From Rhabdophis nuchalis (lineage: Eukaryota; Chordata; Lepidosauria; Squamata; Natricidae), in the NCBI GenBank assembly GCA_039707465.1, contig CM077645.1, forward strand, positions 64,305,850 through 64,369,849: DNA of 64,000 bases, written 5' to 3'. Positions 1 to 11,599 of the stretch are shown here, piece by piece. The translations under genes were made by a program, and so were the position numbers. The notes under the pieces are model-generated. The model saw nothing but the letters and a program-made list of their open reading frames with translations. It ran no database searches and was not told the DNA's origin. Within the stretch, counting starts at the first letter, position 1. The number at the start of each line of letters is the position of its first letter.

Positions 1-149
1 CTCTCTCTGTCTGTGTTTGTATGTATGCATGGGCATCTCCTGGCCATATAATACTTAGCCTTGCCATGTCCCTTTTATGTTTTTTATTTGCTCTTTCTTG
101 TAGGCCAGTTTGATCTGTCCAATACTCAATAAGCCTTCATGGTTTACAG

Positions 150-375
150 CAGTGGTAGTCAACCTGGTCCCTACCGCCCACTAGTGGGCGTTCCAGCTTT
201 CATGGTGGGCGGTAGGGGTTTTGTCCGATACTGAAGCACTTTCCTTTTTTTAATTTAATTGACTTCCCTACTTTATAAATCACCATTACTGTGGAACCGG
301 TGGGCGGTTAGAATATTTTACTACTAACAGAGATACAAAAGTGGGTGATAGGTATAAAAAGGTTGACTACTCCTG
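150..375. mobile_element. Non-autonomous hAT element (SPIN-like MITE)
   Basis: The element begins cagtggtagtcaacc and ends with its imperfect inverse ggttgactactcctg. It is flanked by a perfect 8-bp duplication, gtttacag, at 142-149 and 376-383. It has no coding capacity. The terminal repeat and the TA-centred 8-bp target duplication are typical of Buster/SPIN-type hAT transposons. It would need a transposase supplied in trans. Boundaries are exact; the family name is from memory. Confidence 0.88.
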
Positions 376-383
376 GTTTACAG

Positions 384-2609
384 CTTCAGTATATCTTTTT
401 CACTATCATTCAGATATTATTGCTATGCTCTTTATTCTATCTCAACTATGTGTTGTACTTGAAACACTCTATGCTCATATATGATTGTTGTTGTTGTCAT
501 CGTCATATGGGTGCTTTTTAAACAAATAACATATTTTAACAGTAAGATTACCATTATTATAAGTCATGTAGGGCAGTGCTTCTCAACATTAGCCACTTCA
601 CTGTGAACCTCAACTCCCAGAATTCTTAAAATGGCCAAGAATGAGTTATAGGGGCAGTTTAGGGCAAGTGTAGCCAGGTTAGAGAAAGTAATATACACAC
701 AAATTCACATCTACAGATAAGATTAGTAGGATCTGTGAAATATTTAATAATTTCTAGGTTTTAGGAGGGAAAGAAAGTTTCCACTTTCTATGGGTAAAAA
801 GTAACTGGTACCATCCCCCACAATTTTCTTTGGGGAGTGTATTTCCTTGCCTTAAATTCTCCTTTCCCAAAATTTATGGAAAGATTCGTTTAATTTCCCT
901 TTTAGCTTAAATGCAAAAAAAGCTCGTCCTTTAACAGTTCTCATAATCATTCAGTGTTCATGTGCATTAACTTCAGCGGCAATAGTAGCCGTGTTTTTGC
1001 TTTTGGACTGATTGTAATTTTCTATTATTAGAAACCATAATAAAATATTCACTTGAAACAGGATCAAGATCTTTAAGAGCAACATGAAAGGGATTGCGTT
1101 CCAGCGAAACTAAACTTATAGTTTTCAGGACTTTTAATGGATAACTCAAGCTAGCCAGGAATGTCTCAAATGTTGGCAAAGAAGAAATGCCAAGATAGTA
1201 AAGCTGTGCTGGATATTCCCAACAAATTTAATTGCTGTCATATTTTCATAATTGGTCTTAAAGATTATAGATAGATTAGCCTGATCTTTTACAGACTTTG
1301 TTTTGTAAAAGAAGCAAACAAGAAGCAGATATAATAAAAACCCGGTAATAACTACACAATCAATAGAAATATATTAGATTCAGTTCACTACATAAGTAAA
1401 ATTGCCCTAGATACAGACACACTGATTAAAATAGTCTGGATTTCTGGATTAAAGTCAGTCGAGTAGTAGATCAGTCTACTGTTAAGATTGTGAGTTCTCT
1501 GTCTTTGGTGGAAGTCTTTAATCTGGTTAGTACATTTTTGATTGGTGGGTCATTTAATTTTAATTAAATAAATAATTTAATTAAAGTTGCAATTATTTTT
1601 TAAAAATAATTTAAAATTAATTTCTTTTAATTTTCCTGTTTTCCTATAGGACTGAGTATAGGGTTATAGAGCTCAATACTTTGAACTACATAACTAAGAT
1701 GTAAGTCCTGCTGATTTCAAAAGATTCATTATTATTATTTTGCCTAGAATAGCATAGAATATATTTCAGCACAAAAATGGATACAATTTTTTTTGAGAGT
1801 CATTCATTTTGCATTTGAGTGAATTAATGACAAAGAAATAGAGATATCAGCATCAAAAATGTTAGTTTTCACATATATTATTTGTTTCCATTTTGGCTCT
1901 TAGTACATTCTAACTATAAACATAACAGAAGTATGAATTCAATGGTAAAGATACTATGATGATATTTTAACTGATAACCATTCAATTCTTTCTAACAAAT
2001 CTGGGATAGATAGATGTATTTCCATATTTCAGCAAATGCAATGAGAAAATGTATATTATTTCAGATGAAATAAGTGCGCTATTCATCTCAGTATGCGGGA
2101 CTGTCAAAGTTTATAAATTTGGCAGCATTGTAATTTAAGCATGCTGGTTTTCTTTACATTCAGTAAAGAAATAATATTTTAGTCATGATAGAGGCATAAT
2201 AGATTTTTATGAAAACCAGAGCTCAATGAGGAATATGTTTCCATATTCTGTCATTCAGCTGCTGGTGAAGAATTCAAAATCTCACTCTGTTTTGATCTGA
2301 AGGATCAAAGCTTAAAGAAAATCAGCATAATATGACATACCCATACAACAGTTTTAGATTACCCATGCTTCTCTCTCCAAATACTGGTCTTGCTGCTTTT
2401 TTTTTGTCACTAATGCCATAGATGGGTTTTCTCCACATTTATGGATTCCCTGTTAGAAAGCGTCTTATCTAAACTTTTTAGAATAGTTTATAATTTTTTA
2501 GACAACAAATCCTTAAAATATTACATCTGATCCACAAAGTTATTGAGAGAACATGGCTGTGACTGAAGTACTCAGCTATATTTGAGACAGCCAAATATTA
2601 ATATTTTAG
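384..2609. other. AT-rich stretch with one hAT relic, otherwise nothing recognised
   Basis: Apart from a MITE relic at 574-629, no repeat family or gene was recognised. A very AT-rich patch lies at 1555-1640. The reading frame at 973-1179 (68 codons, minus strand) shows no known motif and is treated as chance. Confidence 0.5.
574..629. mobile_element. hAT MITE relic, one end only
   Basis: The stretch starts cagtgcttctcaacatt and runs into caactcccagaattc, which is the left half of the tctcaacc...ctcccagaattc MITE group seen many times in this window. The right half and target duplication were not found, so it is an old, truncated copy. Confidence 0.55.
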
Positions 2610-3472
2610 TTCTATACTATTTATTTATTTATTTAATTTATATACCGCCCTTCTCCCTCTCGGGACTCAGGGCGGTGAACAGCCACAGTAAAAAGAGAAA
2701 ATACAAAAGTTAAAAAAGCAAATTAATATATATTAAATAATTTGGCCCATTATTATAAAACCCAATACTAAAACCCAATTAAAAAGGCTATGACAGGCCG
2801 GCTGCACGAAATAAATGTGTCTTCAGGGCCCGATGGAAGAGACGTAGGTCTGAGATCATACGTAATTCAGGGGGTAGGTCATTCCAGAGGGCAGGAGCTG
2901 CTACAGAGAAGACTTTCACCCTGGGGATCGCCAGCCGACATTGTCTGGCCGACAGCACCCTGAGGAGGCCCTCTCTGTGGGAGCAGACTGGTCGGTGGGA
3001 GGTATTTGGCAGCAGGAGACAGTCTTGCAGATAACCAGGTCCCTTGCCATGGAGCGCTTTAAAGGTGGTCACTAGTATCTTGAAGCGCACCCGGAAAGCC
3101 ACAGGCAGCCAGTGCAGCTCACGCAGGAGAGGTGTCACATGGGAGCGTCTAGATGCTCACAAAATCCCCCACGCGGCTGCATTCTGAACAAACTGGAGCC
3201 TCCAGGTGCATCTCAAGGGAAGCCCCATGTAGAGAGCGTTACAGTAGTCCAGACGGGAGGTGACGAGAGCTTGAGTGACAGTGTGTAAGGCATCACGATC
3301 CACAAAGGGACGCAACTGGCGTATCAGGCGAACCTGATAGAAAGACCCCCTGGCCACGGCTGTCGTGTGCTCTTCTAAAGACAGCTGAGAGTCCAGGAGG
3401 ATGCCCAAGTTGTGAGCCCTCTCTGTGGGGGCCAATGACTCGCCCCCAATAACCAGAGATGACGTCAACTGG
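2610..3472 (-). mobile_element. L2/CR1-group LINE, 3' end with ORF2 C-terminus
   Basis: On the minus strand this encodes the C-terminal part of a non-LTR retrotransposon ORF2, including LDYCNALYMGLP and LHWLPVAFRVRFK, followed by a conserved end FSVAAPALWNDLPPELR. One reading frame spans 3468 to 2788 and is broken by a single in-frame TGA near 3157. The 3' UTR carries the conserved hairpin around the ccgccc...gggcgg motif (about 2645-2675) and ends in a TTTA-type repeat. The copy is 5' truncated, as usual for these LINEs. It has no endonuclease or main reverse transcriptase domain and is dead. Confidence 0.88.
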
Positions 3473-3759
3473 CTATACCGTGACTATACATGAACACAGA
3501 TGAGTACTCTGGTTCCCATTACCATAATCATGGTGCTTACTTTTATACTAATCCAATAGAAGAGCTGAGTATAATAAAAACATTGAAATCCTTATTAGAT
3601 TCTACATCTATCATGAACATTCTGTGATGAATGTTTAAGGTAATAGTCTAATACATTTAATACATGGTATTAAAAGGTAGCTCACATGACTTTGGTGACA
3701 GACATAATTTTTAGTATGAGTATTTTTCTGCTAATTAATTAATCATAGCTACTTTCTGT
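3473..3759. other. No feature seen
   Basis: Ordinary AT-rich sequence between the LINE and a pyrimidine microsatellite. No reading frame, repeat or structure was recognised. Confidence 0.4.
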
Positions 3760-3812
3760 TTCTTTCTTTCTTTCCTTTCTTCCTTGCTTTCTTCCTTCCT
3801 TCCTTCCTTTTT
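3760..3812. repeat. Pyrimidine microsatellite (TTTC/TTCC)n
   Basis: Interrupted runs of ttctttc and ccttcctt units, all pyrimidine on the plus strand. Probably length-variable. No coding or regulatory signal is associated with it. Confidence 0.85.
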
Positions 3813-4118
3813 CCTTAGAATTCAGAGACGTTAAGTCATTGTAATCTGCCACTTGCCATATTTTCCAAGACATTACTTGAGCATTCATTCATTCATAAAC
3901 TCATTCAATAACATGGAATTGGCTTAGCAAATGTACCTAATTTTGATTGGAATGCCTACATTTAGTTAACTGTTTCTTGTTTAACTGTAACTTTAGTTAA
4001 AATGTTCCTGTTCGCAGATCCTTTGTTTCTTGTTGAACGACTGACAAAAATAATGGGGTTGATTGGATGAAGAAGAATGAGAGGAGAAGGACAAAAGTAT
4101 ACAGGAGAGAGAGGGACA

Positions 4119-4282
4119 TAAAGTGTGTGTGCGTGCACGTGCGCATTGCGTGTGTGCGTGCAAGTGTGTAACAGAAAGAAGTATGTGTGTGTGTATGTGT
4201 GTGCGTGTGTCTGTGTCTGTGTATACACATACAATGTGTGTATCTCTACCTATCTACCTACCAACCTACCTACCTACCTATC
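4119..4282. repeat. Compound microsatellite (TG)n / (CTAC)n
   Basis: Impure TG/GC-rich alternation (about 4120-4230) passes into tandem ctac/ctat units (4244-4282). Short reading frames on both strands here (for example 3962-4234 minus and 4123-4320 plus) are translated microsatellite, rich in Cys-Val or His-Thr, and not genes. A second pure CA run is at 4421-4437. Confidence 0.88.
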
Positions 4283-4569
4283 CAGTTATATATAACTACT
4301 TTTCAATATTATATAATTAGCTTGGTCTTGTACGACATTCAGCCTACTCCAAGGTATATCCTAAAGTTTTTAACTATTTTCCAATATTATCCTTTAAGTA
4401 GTTGTTTGATAATGTGATATCACACACACACACACACTTGCTGCTTACAAGATAATCTACATCATTGATTTTACCCTGCTTAGGTATATATGCATGTATA
4501 TAGAGGGTACTCATAGATAGATTATACTCTGTATTGAGATTTAGCATGTTACAGGAATTTTACTTATTT

Positions 4570-4990
4570 GTAGTTATCTCATGTCGGAATGACTCTGGGC
4601 AGTTTACGGCATTAAAACATTAAAATCTAACAAAACCATCAAAATGGAAATCACAATCAAAATAAAAGTATAGTTAAAAGATGGGGAGGGAGGATGCATG
4701 GGGGGAGATGAGGTTGCCTCTTAATTCATCAACCACCTTCAGTGTGATGCTCCCTGTTGAGCTGGGTCTTTAGGTTCTTGTGGAAGGTAAGAAGGGTAGG
4801 AATCAATCTTACCTCAGGGGGTTCGATGTTCCAAAGAGCAGGAGCCACAGCAGAGAAGGCCCTTCTCCTGGACTCCAACCGCTGGTATTCATTGACTGAT
4901 GGGGCCTGCAGCATGTCTCCTCTGCTGGTCCAGGTGGAATGGACGAGTGCCAGTGAGGTGAGAAGGTTCCTCAAGTAACCTGGACATGCA
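4570..4990 (-). mobile_element. Older, diverged L2/CR1-group LINE 3' end
   Basis: The minus strand encodes a fragment with RRRAFSAVAPALWN and PPEVRLIPTLLTFHK, aligning with the FSVAAPALWNDLPPELR end of the other L2-type copies but clearly diverged. The 3' UTR toward 4570 still has a tctgggcagttta trace of the conserved terminal hairpin region. It is from a different or older subfamily than the 2610-3472 copy. Confidence 0.75.
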
Positions 4991-5790
4991 GGGCTTTAAA
5001 TGTAGTAAGAAAGATTCTTATTGAATTAAATGTACACTATGAATATGTAAAAAATAAAATCACTTTTGCCTGTTTTATCGTAAAAACCGAAGGTTAAGAC
5101 TGCTATAATTCTGAGTCGTGTTTTAATATTTATTATAATACATTTTTCATTAGATAATTAGGATGTACACAAGTAAACATCGATATAAACTGAACAAACA
5201 AAAGAGAATTTTTGTTAATTTATGAATGCTATCAATGCTTTATGCAGATTTTCTGTTTGAATGTGGGTTTCTTTTTCCCCCATTGATATAATCTGTTCTA
5301 AAGTATTACTACAAGAGAGAAATAAGTGTTAAACAAGCACTGAATTGCAAATTCTGCTTAGGTCATGAAAAGTAATGAATGCTGCCTTGTTTTTATTTTT
5401 TTTTAAACCAGAAGCCAAAGAAATGTTATCATGTCAGTTGACATTAACAAGGCCCAAGGGTAATGAATTACTGCAACATGATTATGTCCATCAAAAAGAA
5501 TTTCTACTCCATTGGGCAAAGCAAAGTGGGCTTGATTGAGGCTCTCTGTTTAGAAATAAGGAGACATAATAAAAATGGATGTCTCAATAAACTAATGATT
5601 CTTGTCCTTTCCTTTTTAATTGCCGCTGCTGTTGCTGTAAGGAAAACCAAAGGACTTTGTAAGGGCAAGGATCTAAATCAGATTTTGATTGCTGCTGGAG
5701 TTAAGCAGATCTGAAATTAATTCTTCTTGGGTGCAATGCTATAATATCTAGTGAAGGCCAAGCTGAGTTGATACCTTCTTTTTAGTGGAA
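4991..5790. other. No repeat recognised; one unexplained reading frame
   Basis: This AT-rich stretch contains an 83-codon plus-strand frame (5463-5714). Part of it reads like a short hydrophobic segment (ILVLSFLIAAAVAV) followed by basic residues. I recognise no family, and there is no splice or promoter context to support it as a gene. Confidence 0.35.
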
Positions 5791-5799
5791 AAGGTAGCA

Positions 5800-6151
5800 T
5801 TAAAGGTAAAGGTTCCCCTTGCACATATGTGCTAGTCGTTCCCGACTCTAGGGGGCGGTGCTCATCTCCGTTTCAAAGCTGAAGAGCCAGCGCTGTCTGA
5901 AGACGTCTCCGTGGTCATGTGGCCAGCATGATTAAATGCTGAAGGTGCACAGAACGTTATTACCTTCTCACCAAAGGTGGTTCCTATTTTTTTTACTTGC
6001 ATTTTTTTACATGATTTTGAATTGCTAGGTTGGCAGAAGCTGGGACAAGTAATGGGAGCTCACTCCATTACGTAGTGCTAGGGATTGGAACCGCTGAATT
6101 GCCAACCTTTCTGATGAACAAGCTCAGCATCTTAGCCACTGAGCCACCTAT
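5800..6151 (-). mobile_element. Sauria-type tRNA-derived SINE, full length
   Basis: The minus strand starts with a tRNA-like head containing a box A (tggctcagtggctaagatg) and a degenerate box B (gcggttccaatccct). A conserved body follows, and the tail reads gtcgggaacgactagcacat, related to the Bov-B LINE 3' end. A 9-bp target duplication, aaggtagca, lies at 5791-5799 and 6152-6160. It would be transcribed by RNA polymerase III and mobilised by Bov-B-type LINEs. Confidence 0.9.
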
Positions 6152-6185
6152 AAGGTAGCAGTAGGATTTGTAATAATATAGATTT

Positions 6186-6560
6186 TAATACAATACAATA
6201 GCAGAGTTGGAAGGGACCTTCTAGTCCAACCCCCTGCCTAGGCAGGAAACCCTATACCATTTCAGACAAATGACTATCCAACATCTTCTTAAAGATTTGC
6301 AATGTTGGGGCATTCGCCACTTCTGGAGGCAAGCTTTCCCACTGATTAATTGTTCTAACTGTCAGGAAATTTCTCCTCAGTTCTAAGTTGCTTCTCTCCT
6401 TGATTAGTTTCCATCCATTGCTTCTTGTTCTACCCTCTGGTGCCTTTGAAAATAGTTTGACTCCCTCTTTTTTGTGGCAACCCCTGAGATATTGGAACAC
6501 TGCTATCATGTCTCCCCTAGTCCTTCTTTTCATTAAACTAGACATATGCAGTTCCTGAAT
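6186..6560 (-). mobile_element. CR1 LINE 3' end
   Basis: The minus strand encodes the CR1 ORF2 C-terminus with RRTRGDMIAVFQYLRG and a final MLDSHLSEMV. It then has the typical CR1 end, which on the plus strand reads gttggaagggaccttctag next to short AATAC-type repeats at 6186-6205. It is 5' truncated near 6560 and aligns closely with copies at 21462 and 47315. Confidence 0.9.
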
Positions 6561-6599
6561 GGAAATTGTATTTGCTGCAACAAATTCTGCATTTTGGAA

Positions 6600-8307
6600 A
6601 CCAAAGTAGCAAGAGACTTTGAACATCACTGGTTCATCCCTTGTGTGACAGGTAAATATTTAGCTTATGAAAATTGTAACATAATGACACATTCAGTATA
6701 GTACTAAATTATGCACTGATTTTATAGTTTTAAGATAAAGCTAGGTATATAGCCATCCCTCTTGAGAAGGCAAGTATACACATTGACTAAATAAATAAAT
6801 AATGTATTATTTTCATCGCACAGACTTATTTGTATTGTAAATACTTATACTGCCTTTCATCACAACTGATTCTATAGTTTAAAAAATAGCAAATCAAATA
6901 ATAGATAGCCAAATTAACCTTTAGATAAAAGAACATTTCAGCATACTTAAAAGCAAGAAAAAGTGTGGCTAAATATTCCTAATGTCTAAAAGAAAAATAA
7001 AGTATTAATGGTCTGTCAGATTGTTGAACTTTAGTTCCCAGCTTCCTTCACCATTGGCTTTGTTCCCTGAGGGTGCTTGGATTTCATCTGGATGACCACC
7101 AATTTCCTGTCCTTAACCTTAAAGTAAATAATATTGAAGTCAGGTAAATCTCCCTTCAAATTGGGGTGTTTTGACAATCTGGAGAAATCACCTGTATTTA
7201 CAGAGGTAGGACCAGCTGCCACCTACCTTTGATGTGGTTATAATTGCAGGCAACTCCCTGTGGAGAAACACAGAGGGTCCTACTGTTGATTCAGATTGTT
7301 CATGCTGCCATCACTCCTTTTCCAAAACTTCATGAAGCTGGAAGGTAGGAGCATCCAGAGGAACAGACTGAAGATTCTTAGTATGATGCTAATGCTAAAT
7401 TGTGTAATTCTGTTCCTAGTCTAACCTCTTAACCATTATACCATGTTGTCCCTTTGACTAGCAGCTCTCCAAACAACTTCCTTCTTAGACAAAAAATGTC
7501 TGAATTTAGCTGGTTCCCTAACCATACAAATATTAAGTATGGGGGATGTTGCAAGTCAGGAAGAGTGGCTTTAACAGCAGTGTTAGGGATCAATCTGAAT
7601 CTTCATATTCAAATGCCGAAGAGCCTAACTAGTCCAAGTATCAGCATCACCTTTGGTCGGACTTTGCTGAAAAGAGCACATCTGAGAAGACACTGATATG
7701 AGCTGAGTCAGCTGATCTAACGTCTGAGCAAGGCAAGGTCATGGTCATATTGCAAATTAAGAAAACAAGGGCAAAGAAGTCAAACCATCTGCTTGAGGGA
7801 AAGAAGCATGACTTGGCCAATTAATCAAACTGAGTGTCAGGGCTAAAAAAAAGGAATGACTCTTTGCAGAAAATGACACTTGTATCTCTTGCATGGCTCT
7901 GTCCATAGTCTGTTAACTAGATTACCTAGATGCTTGGACTGCAAAAACAGCTAGTCTTGGATATTCCTGAACTTGAGATTTATGTCACTGGACTCTTGTG
8001 CTGGTGTTAACTCTCCTGCCTCTTTTCTACACAGGATGCTTCGACTTGGTCATATGCATTGTGCTACTTTGATGAAAGATTTTAAACTGCAATACATATT
8101 TTATAAATATCTTGAGTTCTGTATCAGAAGCTGGTTATGTGTATTGAATAAATGGCAGCACAGAATAAGCAAGTACAATACATTGAGATGCTGGGAATTT
8201 TTAATCATTCAGTGTCTGGGAATCTCAGAACTCCTTATTTCCCTTTCTCAAGTTCATTTCAACCGTCACTGTTAGAGGAAAGAAAATATAAAAAAATATC
8301 AAGATGG
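6600..8307. other. Mostly unrecognised sequence with one hAT relic
   Basis: No gene is supported. A relic at 7021-7065 (tagttcccagcttccttcac) resembles the gactacaactcccagcat MITE group. The frames at 7454-7696 and 7973-8275 have no recognisable domain and no exon signals. Confidence 0.4.
7021..7065. mobile_element. hAT MITE relic
   Basis: The sequence gaactttagttcccagctt followed by ccttcaccattggc matches the general pattern of the common amniote gactacaactcccagcatccc hAT derivatives. It is short and degraded, with no ends or target duplication, so confidence is low. Confidence 0.4.
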
Positions 8308-8315
8308 GGTTAGCA

Positions 8316-8421
8316 CAGGGGTGGGCAAACTTTGCAACTTTAAGTCTGAAGGACTTTAAGTCTGAAGGACTTTAAGTCTGAAGTCCTTCAGACTTAAAGT
8401 TGCAAAGTTTGCCCACCCCTG
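8316..8421. mobile_element. Palindromic hAT MITE (gtgggcaaac type)
   Basis: A near-complete inverted repeat begins caggggtgggcaaactttgc and ends with its exact inverse. The perfect 8-bp target duplication ggttagca lies at 8308-8315 and 8422-8429. The interior has a short tandem duplication of gactttaagtctgaag, so one arm is longer than the other. It is non-coding and would fold as a hairpin. It is related to the copy at 53327-53461. Confidence 0.93.
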
Positions 8422-8429
8422 GGTTAGCA

Positions 8430-9729
8430 GGACTGGATTTGGACAATCCAAATGGCCATTTCAGCATACAGAAATATATTGTTATGATATAAATGGCCCC
8501 AATCCAACTTACACTTTTTTGAATTATTGAATTATTGAGAAAGAGTAGAGACAATATATATGTTGGAAACCCCAAAGCTGTCAACACTATTGATTTATTA
8601 GAGAGATATCTTTTTTGGAGTTGTGAGCCCTTCTAGTGGCTAGCAACATTTTAAGTGGTGTAGGTAGAATCTACTGAAATGAAGAGTAAGAGATTTCCAG
8701 CTGACATATAGCAATCCTGGAAGGAAGAAGCAATTAGAGGGGAGCAACAGATATAAGGAATGCAAGAGGTTTTAAATGAGAGGGTGATTAGAGTCTTTCC
8801 AGGCAGAGAGTATAGAAGTGACAGGCATACTGAAGCAGCAGGCCTAACAGTTGTCAGCCATATGGAGACAACAGTAATCCTCATGCTGCTAGCACATGGG
8901 ACTAACAGTGGGCTTACATTGGTTAATGCTATCCCAACCTGGCACTGGCCCCCTCCAGGTATGTTGGGATTGTAAATCGCAGAATTCCAAGCCCATTCTG
9001 GCTAACAATACACTGAAGCTTAGCAGAAGCTGGCTACATATGAATAAACAATTGGAAGGAAAATCCCATTGTTGGGTGCCCTTATTAGAATGTTTGTGCC
9101 TATTAAAAACATACTAAACATGCCAAAGATGATTAAGGTTTATTGAAATATTTGCATCTATTTTTTCTTACTTTTTTCTGATTATTAGGCACTGAGTTGT
9201 GTAATTTGAGGAAAAATCACAAATGCCTTTCACTTTCTGTGCACTGTGTTCCATTGTTTGAGCTTGGGTAGAAGCAAGCTGCCAATTGCTGGAAAGTCAG
9301 CAAAGCTAGAATCCTAATCTCTGATGAATATACGAATAGCAACCTGCCATTTAACTTTCCAAGGTTATTCTGGCTCAACTTTCGCGATCGTTTTTTCTGC
9401 TTGTGAAAGCCAAGGGAAGGGAGTCAGAGGATTAAGCTTTTCCTTCTCTTTGCTCAAATGTCCCATGGTAACACGGTAGCCCAGATGTTTTGCACACAGA
9501 GGTCTCAGATTCAGTTTCCAAGTAAGCAGGAAGTAAAACCTGTCCCAAACCCTGGCAAATCAGTTCCAGTCTGTGCTGACAAACAAGGGCCTGCATAAGG
9601 CAACTTCTGATCTTTTCTCTCGATGTCCCCTTCTTTTTCCCATATGTATGCATTCTCCTCAATTGCCCTCATAAGACTGTCTGAAGCATGTCTTTGCTAT
9701 TCATTTCTTGATCTACTGTAGGTATAAAT
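8430..9729. other. No gene seen; one old hAT relic inside
   Basis: The only repeat recognised is at 8934-8995. The 9120-9720 part has mixed composition without repeats, including a rare CpG-containing tttcgcgatcgtttt motif near 9380. It could hold conserved non-coding sequence, but nothing in the sequence proves that. Confidence 0.4.
8934..8995. mobile_element. Old hAT MITE relic
   Basis: The sequence caacctggcactggccccct with ccaggtatgttgggattgta resembles the caacctggtgccctccaggtg...ttgggattgcaactcccag class of hAT derivatives widespread in amniotes. It is degraded and lacks recognisable ends. Confidence 0.5.
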
Positions 9730-9737
9730 ATCTAGGT

Positions 9738-9950
9738 CAGGAGTGTCAAACTCAAGGCGTGACCCTCCGAAGCTCCGTTTTTGCTGGCAGAGGATTGTAG
9801 GAAGCCGTCACAGTCTCCCAAACTCTGTTTTGGGCCACCACAGGCGCCCCTGACATGAGTGACATTGAGCTGGCCACGCCTACCTGCCCCCCTCCCAGGT
9901 CAAACACAACCCTGATGTGGCCCTCAATGAAATTGAGTTTGACACCCCTG
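9738..9950. mobile_element. Non-autonomous hAT element (gtgtcaaactc type)
   Basis: Begins caggagtgtcaaactcaa and ends ttgagtttgacacccctg, its imperfect inverse. The 8-bp duplication atctaggt/atctagct is at 9730-9737 and 9951-9958. The interior is GC-richer than the flanks, with gctggcagagg and gtggccctcaatgaa blocks shared with the 28195-28623 element. No coding capacity. Confidence 0.9.
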
Positions 9951-10083
9951 ATCTAGCTTGATTAGTTTGCTTTGATAATTTTGAAGAGAGGGTTTTTTCC
10001 TGTCTCTGCTATTTTACAGAGCTTTTTCTTCTAATGATTGTCCGCTTTAAGGTATCGGGAAAATACATTCGCATGGCCTAATC

Positions 10084-10214
10084 CAGGGATGTCCAAACTT
10101 GGGAACTTTAAGACTTGTGGACTTCAACTCCCAGAATTCCCCAGCCAGCATAGCTGGGGAATTCTGGGAGTTGAAGTCCACAAGTCTTAAAGTTCCCAAG
10201 TTTGGACATCCCTG
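10084..10214. mobile_element. Palindromic hAT MITE (gatgtccaaac type)
   Basis: Two arms of about 60 bp are near-perfect inverse copies, starting cagggatgtccaaacttggg, around a short loop. The perfect target duplication gcctaatc is at 10076-10083 and 10215-10222. It is almost identical to the copy at 29834-29968, which implies recent activity of this subfamily. Confidence 0.95.
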
Positions 10215-10222
10215 GCCTAATC

Positions 10223-11113
10223 AAATAAATGGCATACTTGGGTCACTCAGCGGTCAACGGCCCATCTCTGCTGTTGTTCTAAGCACCCTGACTGAGAATG
10301 GGGAAAATCTAGTTAATTTCTTTAAGGGACAGCAGTATTTATAAAATAAATATATCCTCTAATATCTCTGTCTTGCACAAATGACAGGTTAAGAGAAGCC
10401 CAGCAGCTGTATATTTGTTGAATATCAGCCCCCTGCGAATAGAAATTACACCTTACAAGGCAGAAATACAATACAGTCCACCAGAGATTTCCCTGCAAGG
10501 TGTAGCTGCTTGACTACGGGCAAGTAATGACTTGCGTTTTCAGCTGCTTCTTAGTAAGAAGCCTTAGTAATTGGAATCAGTTATTCAAAACATCTCTAAA
10601 TGTGATTTAAATGGCAAGGATTTAATAACATAGAAAGAAGTCATTACGCCCGGTTCAAGCAGGAGGAGAAGGGAATTCCGTTTTTGAGAGCAGAGGGAGA
10701 AAAATAAAGCAATTACTTGATGTAAAGGCCAGCAACAGGACTCCTGCTGTCACAGAGAAATCAAATCTGTCAGCAATTAGTGAGATCTTAAGGAGGCAAA
10801 GAACCCTTCAGTGTGGAACAGTGAATAAGGGGTTAGCAATTATACGAACTGATAAAAATGTTCTGGTTTTCAAGCAGCAGGCTAACAAGCACCACTTTTT
10901 TCATAACTTGATGCAGATGTGATGATTCACACTTGGTGACTTTTTCAATGGCTTCCTATGAAAAGTTGTGCTTTTTTTTTTTAATATTGTCTTTTGTGTT
11001 TGTATTTGAAAAGCCCAAGTGATGCATCAGCCTCCTCTTCCCATCCAGAATTTCTAAAACCATCACTGGGAAAACACAATAAAGAGAAGCAGGGTTTGAA
11101 AAACACTGTAGTC
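10223..11113. other. Repeat-poor stretch, possible conserved non-coding DNA
   Basis: From about 10340 to 10900 there are no recognisable transposons or simple repeats, and base composition is more balanced than in most of the window. Motifs such as tcattacgccc and tcagcaattag look enhancer-like, but this is an impression only. No open frame of note. Confidence 0.35.
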
Positions 11114-11205
11114 TTCCTCCTCCTCCTCCTCCTCCTCCTCCTCCTCCTCCTCCTTCTCCTCCTCCTCTTCTTCTTCCTTCTTCCTTCTTTCTTCTTCTTC
11201 TGTTT
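11114..11205. repeat. (TCC)n / (TTC)n microsatellite
   Basis: A run of about 16 cct units is followed by impure ctt units. The poly-Leu and poly-Glu/Gly frames across it (10956-11275) are translated microsatellite and not genes. The tract is pure pyrimidine on the plus strand and could adopt triplex DNA. Confidence 0.93.
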
Positions 11206-11599
11206 GACTGTATACTTCTGGAAGATAACATGTTTTAAATGTCACAGGCTTTCTCTTTGTTTGTACCTTGCCTGATTATATGGCTGGCATAATGAATGAT
11301 TACAAAGACTGTAACTCACTTTGTACAATAACAACTCATTCTATTGAAACAGTGCTAGCATAGGGAGTGGCTTAAATTTAATCTGAAGTGTAAAGTCAGA
11401 ATTTCATTAGAAATATTGGGTTTCATTTCTTCCAATAGTTCCATGTTAGTGGCCTGACCAATGCCAAAATTAAAGAATATTTGATTCAGAAACCACACTA
11501 AGCCACTGGTTTTCTTTAACTATTATTTGCAAGATAATGCAATGCTCCAGGCAGACTATTACATAGCACTGGTCTGCCACAAGTAGAGTTCTTTTTAAA
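11206..11599. other. No feature seen
   Basis: AT-rich unique sequence between the microsatellite and the next DNA element. No frame or repeat recognised. Confidence 0.4.

Noticed and set aside
5463..5714. An 83-codon frame with a hydrophobic segment
   Set aside because: It could suggest a small membrane protein, but there is no homology I recognise, no conserved context and no exon signals.
8316..8421. Possible intrinsic terminator or CRISPR-like palindromic repeat
   Set aside because: It is a vertebrate MITE with an 8-bp target duplication. There are no regularly spaced repeats and no prokaryotic context.
10956..11275. Open frames on both strands with poly-Leu, poly-Gly or poly-Glu
   Set aside because: Translation of the (TCC)n/(TTC)n microsatellite.
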